Source: Oceanidesulfovibrio marinus (lineage in GTDB: Bacteria; Desulfobacterota; Desulfovibrionia; Desulfovibrionales; Desulfovibrionaceae). From it: a stretch of DNA of 64,000 nucleotides. A program made the position numbers and the translations under genes. Shown here piece after piece: positions 1 through 7,260 of this stretch (positions are counted from its first letter, which is position 1; each line of letters begins with the position of its first letter). The stretch covers positions 4,619,322-4,683,321 of the forward strand of contig NZ_CP039543.1 in the NCBI RefSeq assembly GCF_013085545.1, given 5' to 3'. The notes under the pieces were generated by a model that saw nothing but the letters and a program-made list of their open reading frames with translations, did not search any database and was not told the DNA's origin.

Positions 1-18
1 GCACCCGCCAGGGGGCGT

Positions 19-35
19 GGGGGACAGCGTCCCCC
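19..35. other. Short GC-rich hairpin downstream of the aspartoacylase gene
   Basis: A perfect 7-bp inverted repeat (GGGGGAC / GTCCCCC, 3-nt loop) lies 10 bp past the stop codon of the minus-strand amidohydrolase gene. There is no U-tract, so it is at best a weak terminator or an mRNA 3' end stabiliser. Confidence 0.3.
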
Positions 36-45
36 GTATGCCGCA

Positions 46-969
46 TCACACCATGCGCTGGCTGTGCCGGGCCAGGCACAGGGCGATATCCTTGGCCAGG
101 TACGAGGGTTCGTTGACGAATGTGGGGTAGAGGCCGGGGGCGCCGGTGTAGGGGATGGTGCGGCCGTGGAAGTCGAGGAAGAGCGGGTCGCCCGGCTGGA
201 GGGGCTGGTACACGCGGCGGGTGCGTTCCGGGTGGACCATGGCGGTGAGGCGGCCATCTGCGTCGCGCGGGAACGGGATCGTATCGATTTCGGTGTACAC
301 GTCCAGGGGCAGGGGGGCGTCGGGCCAGCGGCCGGCGGCGTACTCGGCGACGAGGTCGAGCAGGGTATGGGCGAGGCACAGGGTGGGGAAGTAGATGGCG
401 GCGTTCAGGCTGCCGGGCATGACCGGGCCCACCTCGACGCCCATGCCGTGGCGGGCGATGGTGGGCAGGTAGGGGGCGTCGCCCGTGGGTGCCGGGAACT
501 GGTAGCAGCGGACTGCCAGGGGGTCGGGCTCTGCGGCCAGGCGGTGGATGGCCAGGGCGGCGAGGCGGAAGAGGAACGGGTCCTCGCCGGTGATGTTGCA
601 GTTGAGGCCCATGTCGGACGCGGCCGAGTGAAAGTCGAGGATCAGGTCGGTGGCGGTGTCTGGCCCTTTGGGACCGAGCTGGGCGTTGATCGCCTTGGCC
701 CGGCGCTGCTCGACCGAGTGCAGGGAGGCGTCGGCAAGCTCGGCCGCAGCGAATGAGCGGTTCAGGTCGCCGTCCACGCCGCGGCGGCAGGCGGCTATGG
801 CCGCCTCGTTGGCGATGAGGGCGGTGACGTCCAGGCCGGGCCGCTGCATACGCTCGGGATGTTGCTGGAAAGCGCGGACAAGGGCCACGCCGGTGAGCTC
901 GTCGCCGTGGGTGCCGCCCACAAGGGCTACGGTGCGGATGGAATCGGAGGAAGGAACGTGCGGGGACAT
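46..969 (-). CDS. Aspartoacylase / N-acyl-amino-acid deacylase family zinc hydrolase
   Basis: A 307-residue protein of the AstE/AspA family (zinc carboxypeptidase fold), which hydrolyses N-acyl amino acids such as N-acetylaspartate or N-acyl aromatic amino acids. Visible motifs are GGTHGDE (residues 18-24, with zinc ligands His21 and Glu24), DLNR (68-71), the third zinc ligand His114 in DFHSA, and a VEVGP motif near 178-182 that carries the catalytic glutamate. The length equals that of typical aspartoacylases, and no signal peptide is seen, so it should be cytoplasmic. It stands alone, with 190 bp separating it from the next minus-strand gene. The substrate cannot be told from sequence; the family call is secure. 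Confidence 0.88.
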   Translation of the reverse strand: MSPHVPSSDSIRTVALVGGTHGDELTGVALVRAFQQHPERMQRPGLDVTALIANEAAIAACRRGVDGDLNRSFAAAELADASLHSVEQRRAKAINAQLGPKGPDTATDLILDFHSAASDMGLNCNITGEDPFLFRLAALAIHRLAAEPDPLAVRCYQFPAPTGDAPYLPTIARHGMGVEVGPVMPGSLNAAIYFPTLCLAHTLLDLVAEYAAGRWPDAPLPLDVYTEIDTIPFPRDADGRLTAMVHPERTRRVYQPLQPGDPLFLDFHGRTIPYTGAPGLYPTFVNEPSYLAKDIALCLARHSQRMV

Positions 970-1158
970 GATCGGGCGTGTTCTGTGCGTTGGAGGATGG
1001 ATTCGATAGGGACCGGGCGACAGCCCGGACCGCAGCGCCCAGCGTACAGGAAACAGCCGCCGCGAGGCAATAACGCTGACAGGACAACGCCCCGCGCGTG
1101 GGCGGCGGCGTAGGCGGGCTATTACGGCCCGGCCTTTCCGCTTCGATTTTCCGTCGCC

Positions 1159-2940
1159 TCAGCTCCGGGGAGGCGGCGTGTGGGTCTGGAGGTAGCGTGC
1201 GATCTGCATAACGATGAGCAGCGGTTTGGGCGGGGTGGAGCGGATCAGGGTGGGCACGTCGATAGCGCCTCCCACGCCGTCGCGGAACGCCTCCGTGTTG
1301 AGGTCGGCCTCGAAGTACGAGCGCCGTGCCGCCTCCTCCACGATGTTGGGCGATTGCCGCCACGGGTCCACGTTGGCGCCGGGCCGGACGAGCTTGTTCA
1401 GCAGGATCTTGATCTTCCTGCTGGCCGTGGCCGCAATGCAGTAGGGCATGTTCCGGTACGAATCGAGATGGCAGTACATGCCGCTGGTGTGGGGCACGGA
1501 GCGATACAGGCGGAAGATGTCCTGAAACGCCGTGCGGAACAGGGTGCCGTTGATCTTCCAGCGGTAGGGCGTGCGGCAGGAGAGCTCCACCACGCGGTTG
1601 TCCGAGAACACCTCGTGCGGATTGAAGAACCGTCTGTTGATGGCGTAGTAGCTGAGGGCGTCGTCCATGCCCACGGAGTAGACGACCTCGAACTCCTTGT
1701 AGGTTCTGGGCCGGAACGCCTTGAGCATGTCCAGATAGACCTGCCGGCGGTTGTGCGCCGCATCCTGCAGCTCCGGACTGAGCGCCGGGTTGGTGGGCAT
1801 GGCCAGCGCCTTCCTGTCGATAACCTTGACACACGTTCCGTGGATGAGCGGTTTCTGCGGCAGTTGGTTGCCCTTGAGCAGCACGTCGGAAAAGAAGCCG
1901 CCGAGGATCACGTCCTTCTCATGCAGGCCCATGCGCCGCCAGGCGCTGAGCACGTGGGAGTGGATGAAGAAGTTGTCGAAGCCGGCCAGCTCGGAGCAGG
2001 CGTCGATGTGGTCCAGGTAGTAGTCGGAGTTCTGGGTGTACAGCCGGAACTTCAGCTCGGCCACCTCGGCGATGCGTTCCGCCAGGGCGCTTTCGCGGTT
2101 TGCGGACTCGGAAAAGGTGAGGGCCTCCACCTTGGGGTTGCCGTGCAGCAGGCTGGCCACCACGCGGGAGTCGCTTCCTCCGCTGAGCAGGATGCCGATG
2201 GCGTCGTAGTCCTGGTCCACCTGCCTTACGTTGCTTTCGGTAATGCGGCGCAGCTCGGCGGCGCACTCCTCCAGGGTAAAATCGATGCGCTCCGGCTCCA
2301 CAGGCAACCAGTAGCTGGCAATTGTGAGCCGGGCGTCCTGGCCGCGGCGTAGTTCCGAGGCGGGCGGCATTGTCCTGATGTTTTCAAGCAGGGTGTACGG
2401 CGAGGTCGGCGTCTTGAACAGGATGCACTCGGCGATGGACACGGGGTCGAGTGCATCCTGGCCCGAAAGGTCCGCCACGATGTTGATCTGCGTGCCGCAA
2501 CAGAAGGCCGGCTCGCCGCGCCGCGTGTACTCGGTGTGGTAGATAGGCGTGAACTCCAGCATGTCCGTGGCGAGGAGCACGTTCCCGGTGGATTTCTGCA
2601 CGGCCAGAAGCGCGAAGGGACCGTTGAAATGGTCCTTCCAGCAGATCGTCTGCTGGCTTTCGAAGGCCTGCGCAACCAGAGCGGCGAGGGCCGGCTCGTT
2701 TTCTGCCGCACCGGGTGTGGCGCAGTGGCGGCCCAGAAATGACGGGCTGCCCAGCAGTATCAGCAGCAGGTCCGGGCCCTCGATGAAGGTATGCGCTGTG
2801 GAAATGCGATGGATGGAGCCGAAAACGCCCCATGCGCCGGTGCGTGTGACGATGGCGCAGGTATCGTCGCATCGACGCTTGATGAGTGATTCGAGCAGGT
2901 CGGCGTCGTCGGGGTTCGTCGAGAAGAAGAAGTCGTTCAT
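1159..2940 (-). CDS. Asparagine-synthetase-like protein lacking the glutaminase cysteine
   Basis: A 593-residue protein with the two-part layout of glutamine-dependent asparagine synthetase: an N-terminal Ntn-hydrolase-like domain (about 1-200) and a C-terminal ATP-pyrophosphatase domain with the PP-loop LLSGGSDSR near residues 250-258. True AsnB has Cys as residue 2; here the protein begins MNDFFFSTN, so the glutamine amidotransferase nucleophile is missing. It would therefore have to use free ammonia or another amine, or adenylate a different carboxylate. Members of this superfamily also occur in lasso-peptide, antibiotic and O-antigen pathways. It is monocistronic, with a possible TATAAT -10 element far upstream at 3169-3174. 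The fold is clear; the reaction is unknown. Confidence 0.8.
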   Translation of the reverse strand: MNDFFFSTNPDDADLLESLIKRRCDDTCAIVTRTGAWGVFGSIHRISTAHTFIEGPDLLLILLGSPSFLGRHCATPGAAENEPALAALVAQAFESQQTICWKDHFNGPFALLAVQKSTGNVLLATDMLEFTPIYHTEYTRRGEPAFCCGTQINIVADLSGQDALDPVSIAECILFKTPTSPYTLLENIRTMPPASELRRGQDARLTIASYWLPVEPERIDFTLEECAAELRRITESNVRQVDQDYDAIGILLSGGSDSRVVASLLHGNPKVEALTFSESANRESALAERIAEVAELKFRLYTQNSDYYLDHIDACSELAGFDNFFIHSHVLSAWRRMGLHEKDVILGGFFSDVLLKGNQLPQKPLIHGTCVKVIDRKALAMPTNPALSPELQDAAHNRRQVYLDMLKAFRPRTYKEFEVVYSVGMDDALSYYAINRRFFNPHEVFSDNRVVELSCRTPYRWKINGTLFRTAFQDIFRLYRSVPHTSGMYCHLDSYRNMPYCIAATASRKIKILLNKLVRPGANVDPWRQSPNIVEEAARRSYFEADLNTEAFRDGVGGAIDVPTLIRSTPPKPLLIVMQIARYLQTHTPPPRS

Positions 2941-3288
2941 CGTATCTGAGCACCTGGTCCGCAGCGAGAAGTCGCGTTGATCGTGTCGTGCAGTGGGTCG
3001 ACCAGTTCAAAACAGCGCCGTGCGCATGGCTGGGGCAGAGCATCCGGTGGCGCGTTCCGGCTCGGGCACAGTGTGCGAAAAGCAAGTTGCGACTGGGTCG
3101 GGAGACGCCGCCGGGTAGTTCTCTTCCCAATACCCTACATATACCGAAACGATCGGAAAAATCTACGGATTATATCGCCAGCCACCCACGACCATCGCAA
3201 GGCAGCGTCTGCGTTCAAGCCGCTTTCATAAAGCGATTGCTTTCGTCTTCCGCTTCCCTCGGGAACGCGGCTCGTGTATGCTGTTTCG
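2941..3288. other. Divergent intergenic region, asparagine-synthetase-like gene / TPR lipoprotein
   Basis: A 348-bp gap with no supported gene. On the minus strand a perfect TATAAT (complement of 3169-3174) could be the -10 box for the asparagine-synthetase-like gene, but no good -35 lies 16-18 bp upstream and the leader would be about 220 nt. No strong promoter could be fixed for the plus-strand TPR gene. Confidence 0.35.
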
Positions 3289-4710
3289 ATGCGAAATCAT
3301 TCTCCCTTTCTCCTTGCAGCGGCCGGCATTGTTCTGGCGTTGGCGGTTGGCTGCGCCGGCACGCGCGACCTTGGCAATGGCACGGCCCAACTGCAACGGG
3401 GCGAGTATGATGCGGCGGTGGAAACGCTTACCAAGGCTCTGGGGCACGAGAAGATGCGGGATTCCGACCGCAGCGATGCGCTTATGCTCCGGGGGCAGGC
3501 GTACCTTGAGCAGGAGGAGTACCGGAAGGCGCTGGACGACCTCAAGGCCTCCCTGGAGCTGGACCCGTCCAAGACGCAGGCGCGGTTTTATCGCGGCGTG
3601 GCTCTTCTGAAGCTGGGAAATCTGGACAGCGCGGCAGAGGATTTCACCGCGGTCATCCAGTCCTACCAGAAACGCTCGCGGACCGACTTTATGACCGGCC
3701 GGGAGACGGTGCAGGATGAGACCGTGCAGATGGCCGCGCAAAGCTACATGCATCTTGGGGAGATAGATCTGTACAAGGAGCGCTACCCCGAGGCGATGCA
3801 CAACTTCGACACGGCCGTGCGGCTGGTGCCGTTCGACCCGGAGCTCTACCTCATTCGCGGCGGGGCCCTGCGGCTGATGGAGCAGGAGGACTTTGCCGAA
3901 AAGGACCTGGCTATGTTCGAAAGGCTGTCGGACAACGCCACGGACGCGCCGGAGTCCAGGCTCGCGCCCCTCAAGCTCAAGGAGTCCATCCGGCTGTACG
4001 ACTCCGGGGACTATGGAGACTCGGTGCGCTTGGCGAGCGAGGCCATCGCGGATAACCCGCAGTACGCCGCAGCCTACCGCCGGCGGGGGCTGGCCCGGCT
4101 GCAGCAGCACAAGCTGGAGGCCGCGGAAAAGGACTTCGGCAAGGCCATAGCCCTGGACACCGAGTATCTGGAAGGGTGGCTCTACCGCGCCTACGTGCGC
4201 ATGGAGCAGCGCGAGTACAAGACGGCGCTGCGGGACATCAACCACGTGCTCTCCCAGCGGCCGGACTGGACCGAGGCGACGCTGTACCGGGGCATGGTCC
4301 TTTCCCAGGACGACAAGCACGCGGCGGCGCTGGAGGACTTCAGGACCGTGCTGGAAGCGCGGCCCGAGGATGTGACCGCGCTGCAGGGCGAGGCGTACAG
4401 CCTGTTCAATCTGGAGCAGTACGACCAGGCCATGGCCGTGCTGCAAAAGCTCCTGACCCTGGCGCCGGACTCTGCGACGGCCAATCGTCTGGTCGGGCTC
4501 ATTTACATGCAACACGAGCAGTACGAGCAGGCCCTGGCCTCGCTGAACAAGGCGGAGCAGCTTGGAGACGACAGCATGCAGCTCTATCTGGCGCAAGGCG
4601 CCGTGCTTCGCGCCATGGGCAACGAGGAGCAGGCCGCCATGGCCTTTGACAAGGCCCTGGACGCCTCGCAGGCCGAGGATGTGAAGGCGATGCTGCCCAT
4701 CCTGCGGTAA
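3289..4710 (+). CDS. TPR-repeat lipoprotein
   Basis: A protein of 473 residues from this start, beginning with a lipoprotein signal peptide (MRNHSPFL, hydrophobic run, lipobox ALAVGC with Cys22), so it is probably anchored to the inner or outer membrane facing the periplasm. The rest is a chain of tetratricopeptide repeats: blocks of the W-LG-Y-A-F-P type recur roughly every 34 residues, for example YDAAVETLTKAL, YRKALDDLKASLELDP and YDQAMAVLQKLLTLAPDS. Such proteins are scaffolds for envelope complexes. A GTG start 15 bp upstream is possible, but the ATG at 3289 puts the signal peptide at the very N-terminus. The partner is unknown and no operon is evident. Confidence 0.82.
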   Translation: MRNHSPFLLAAAGIVLALAVGCAGTRDLGNGTAQLQRGEYDAAVETLTKALGHEKMRDSDRSDALMLRGQAYLEQEEYRKALDDLKASLELDPSKTQARFYRGVALLKLGNLDSAAEDFTAVIQSYQKRSRTDFMTGRETVQDETVQMAAQSYMHLGEIDLYKERYPEAMHNFDTAVRLVPFDPELYLIRGGALRLMEQEDFAEKDLAMFERLSDNATDAPESRLAPLKLKESIRLYDSGDYGDSVRLASEAIADNPQYAAAYRRRGLARLQQHKLEAAEKDFGKAIALDTEYLEGWLYRAYVRMEQREYKTALRDINHVLSQRPDWTEATLYRGMVLSQDDKHAAALEDFRTVLEARPEDVTALQGEAYSLFNLEQYDQAMAVLQKLLTLAPDSATANRLVGLIYMQHEQYEQALASLNKAEQLGDDSMQLYLAQGAVLRAMGNEEQAAMAFDKALDASQAEDVKAMLPILR

Positions 4711-4863
4711 CACGGCGCACGGCATGGCATGACGCGGCGGATGCGTCTGGGGTGTTGTTCCGAGGTGCCGCCTGGGTCGCCGCCAGGAGCACGGCCTACG
4801 GGCTGACCATCCCGCAGGCGACGCGCCGGTCGGCGCACCCCATCAATCCAACGCACTCGACAA

Positions 4864-4906
4864 TGAGAAAGGCCCCGCGCCCTGGAACTCTTCCGGGGTC
4901 GGGGCC
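4864..4906 (-). terminator. Intrinsic terminator of the lytic transglycosylase gene
   Basis: Reading the minus strand, GGCCCCG (complement of 4900-4906) and CGGGGCC (4871-4877) form the outer stem, extended by an inner GC-rich pairing, followed by TTTCTC. It lies 53 bp past the stop of the minus-strand gene. Confidence 0.6.
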
Positions 4907-4958
4907 AAGTTGTTGCGTGTTATGACGATCCGCGGTTCTGGCGCTGTGCAGATGTCCT

Positions 4959-5813
4959 CTACAGCCGCGCCATGTCCACGCTCTTCTTCCATTCCGGCGG
5001 GGTGAAGCCCAGGCGGGAGAGGTTCTCTCCCACGCGGACCATGGCCGTGAACCGGGGGACGTAGAGCATGGTCTCCCGCGCCAGGCGGTACCGGCTGGGC
5101 AGGGTGTGGTTCACCGCGGCCAGCTCGAAGAAGTTCTTCGCGTCGGTCATATCCACAAGTCGCTGGATCTTGTTCTCGCCGCAGTTGTAGGCGGCGATGG
5201 CCAGGGACCAATCCCCGAACTGCTCGTACAGCGTGCGCAGGTAGGCGGCTGCGGCCATGGTGGATTTGATCGGGTCCCGCCGCTCGTCCTGGCCGTTGCC
5301 CACCTGCAGGCCAAAACGCCTGGCCGTGGCGGGCATGAACTGCCAGATCCCCATGGCGCCTGCGTGCGACAACGCCTGCGGACTGTAGCCGCTCTCTATG
5401 AACGGCAGGTAGACGAGCTCGCGGGGCAGTCCGGCCTTGGCGAGCACCTTCTGCACCATGGGCGCGTACTGGTCCGACCTGGCCAGCCACTTGGCCAGCC
5501 GCGGCCGGATGGTGCGCGTCAGGAACAGGAACTGCGATTCGATCTGCTCCCGGCCCGCGGGCTCCGGCACGTACAGTGAGTTGCCGAGAAACGCCAGGGC
5601 CGCACGCTCTTCAGGGAAGAACACCAACGCTTCGGAAAAACCGATCCACGGGGCGAAGAACTCCGAGTCCATGTCCACATTGATCGTCGGTGGCAGGGCC
5701 TTCATCGATTCGCCGCGCTCCAGGCCCGCAAACGTAATCTCGGGCCGCTTGGCGGTTGAGCAGCCGAGCAAGGAGACGGCGATGAGTATGAGGAGGAGTA
5801 TCTTGTTCCACAT
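4959..5813 (-). CDS. Lipoprotein lytic transglycosylase, MltD-like SLT domain
   Basis: A 284-residue protein with a lipoprotein signal peptide (lipobox LLGC, Cys18) and a goose-lysozyme-like SLT domain at about 115-230. The catalytic glutamate is Glu140 in LPFIESGYSPQA, followed by the diagnostic GAMGIWQFMPATA (152-164) and AYNCGE (208-213) motifs. It cleaves the MurNAc-GlcNAc bond of peptidoglycan to give 1,6-anhydro products and should sit at the inner face of the outer membrane. MltD normally carries C-terminal LysM repeats; none is present, so this is a shorter, domain-only form. It is transcribed alone and ends at a good terminator. Confidence 0.88.
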   Translation of the reverse strand: MWNKILLLILIAVSLLGCSTAKRPEITFAGLERGESMKALPPTINVDMDSEFFAPWIGFSEALVFFPEERAALAFLGNSLYVPEPAGREQIESQFLFLTRTIRPRLAKWLARSDQYAPMVQKVLAKAGLPRELVYLPFIESGYSPQALSHAGAMGIWQFMPATARRFGLQVGNGQDERRDPIKSTMAAAAYLRTLYEQFGDWSLAIAAYNCGENKIQRLVDMTDAKNFFELAAVNHTLPSRYRLARETMLYVPRFTAMVRVGENLSRLGFTPPEWKKSVDMARL

Positions 5814-6732
5814 AGTGTTTTCCTTGCGTTTTCGGTCAGGCGCCGTAGGGGCGCACAGACTCCGAAGTTCCTCCTAGAAAGAATTGTGCCAATGGCGAAT
5901 CCCCATGAATTCCCGGTAGCTAGCTCTGGATATGGGGTGTGCGGCGGCGCGAAGTCCGGTTCCTGCGGAATCGTCCTTGTCCGGTGTGGGCGGAAGGTCT
6001 TCTGTAAAAGGAATGTAAAACCAGCGGGTTGACGTATTCGTCACGAAGCGGGGAGGTGATTGGGGATTCCCACTCCAGCCGTCCGCTTTTACCGGAGATG
6101 CATGGCAACCATCCGCATGAACAATTTCAATGGGTTGAGGCGTTTTATCCGGAAGCGGCCTGAAAACACTCCGGATTGCGCGTATCGGGGCTGGATTTTC
6201 TGGAATATGTGGTTGGAGGACGAGCAGGAAATGAAGAAAGGGCTGTTGGCGCGGAAAAATCGCGACGGCATCCCAGATGATTTATGCAGTCCACTGCAAC
6301 AATTCGATATTTCACGGAGAGCGTGGACAGGCGAGGAGACGCTGGCAGGCTACGTAATCCGGCAGACCTCTTTTGGCGAATCAATGTCCACATGCTCGAA
6401 TAATCGGGGAATTATCAGACATGCTCATGCCATATTGATGCTTGAGTCTTGGTTTTCCATACGACGTGACTGCATATTTACGAGCCGAAACGGACCTTCG
6501 GGGAAAAATTTTATGATCGCGGCCAGATAAGTTGGATGTCATCGCAGCAGGTGGTCATGGCATGCTTCTTTCATAACAAATTTTCGCCGGAACTGGTTCG
6601 ATTGTCAGGAAGAATGCATGACGCCAAAAGAAGCCTCAGGAGGACCGGTTGGTAGACGTTTCCATGCATACACAGATCAACCCTGTGTCCTTCGCCGGGA
6701 GAGGTCATACGAGGCGTAGCCAGGGAGGCCCC
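5814..6732. other. 919-bp AT-rich intergenic region without a convincing gene
   Basis: The region is clearly poorer in GC than its neighbours. The longest reading frames (156 residues from 6060 on the plus strand and about 60-80 residues on the minus strand) have no recognisable motif, no good ribosome-binding site and odd residue use, so none is called. Two motifs resemble sigma-54 promoters with correct -24/-12 spacing but a degenerate -12 box: TTGGCACA-ATTC-TTTC on the minus strand (complement of 5875-5892, facing the transglycosylase) and TGGCATG-CTTC-TTTCA at 6558-6573 on the plus strand (facing the PilZ gene). Both lack the key GC at -12 and are weak. Confidence 0.4.
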
Positions 6733-7251
6733 ATGACCAAGAAAGCTGCTGAAAGCACTGTCCCATATAGTCTGAGTCGCGACACGTTCGAGACGTTGAG
6801 CGAGATAGCGGACACCAAGGAGGCGTCGGTGCGCGAAATCATCGATGAGCTGGTACAACGATATCTGGACTATGGTCGCGACAATCAGCGTGTCCTGAAG
6901 AGCGGCCCTGTTTTCGAGAAGCGCTCGTTCTGCAGAAAGAGCGGCGATATCCCCGCCATCCTGCAAACCAGCGACTCTAAACGAAATTTCAATGCGCGCT
7001 CCGCGACCATACGCAACCTGTCCATGGGGGGCGCGCTGTTTACTATACCAAAATCATCGGAAGTGGTCGTCCTGGATAACGAGACGCCCGTGGAAATAAT
7101 CTTCTATCTGAACAAACAGGAGGAGCCGCTCATTCTGCAGGGGCGGGCGCGGCGGCTGGAGCAGGAGCAGGAATCGGTCTTTATCGGCATGGAGTTCGTG
7201 GACTGCGACTTCACGGACTACCAGGAGCTGGCGCGGTACGTACTGCAGTAG
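6733..7251 (+). CDS. PilZ protein with ribbon-helix-helix-like N-terminus
   Basis: A 172-residue protein from the ATG at 6733, chosen because AGGGAGG sits just upstream; a longer frame begins at 6649. The C-terminal part (about 62-170) is a PilZ cyclic-di-GMP receptor: an RxxxR motif (Arg64-Arg68) and an NxSxxG motif (Asn95, Ser97, Gly100) replace the usual RxxxR and DxSxxG. The N-terminal 8-47 (strand VPYSL, helix DTFETLSEIADT, turn, helix SVREIIDELVQRYLDY) closely follows the CopG/Arc ribbon-helix-helix pattern. If both are functional, this would be a c-di-GMP-responsive DNA-binding or dimerising protein. It stands convergent to the sensor kinase and may regulate the EPS locus 5 kb away. 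Confidence 0.8.
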   Translation: MTKKAAESTVPYSLSRDTFETLSEIADTKEASVREIIDELVQRYLDYGRDNQRVLKSGPVFEKRSFCRKSGDIPAILQTSDSKRNFNARSATIRNLSMGGALFTIPKSSEVVVLDNETPVEIIFYLNKQEEPLILQGRARRLEQEQESVFIGMEFVDCDFTDYQELARYVLQ

Positions 7252-7260
7252 CGGCCACGG

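Noticed and set aside
3226-4725. 499-codon open frame on the minus strand
   Set aside because: Antisense to the TPR lipoprotein; repetitive because the TPR gene is repetitive, with no recognisable fold.
6060-6530. 156-codon plus-strand open frame in the AT-rich gap
   Set aside because: No good ribosome-binding site, no motif and unlikely residue pattern. A remnant cannot be excluded, but there is no support for a gene.
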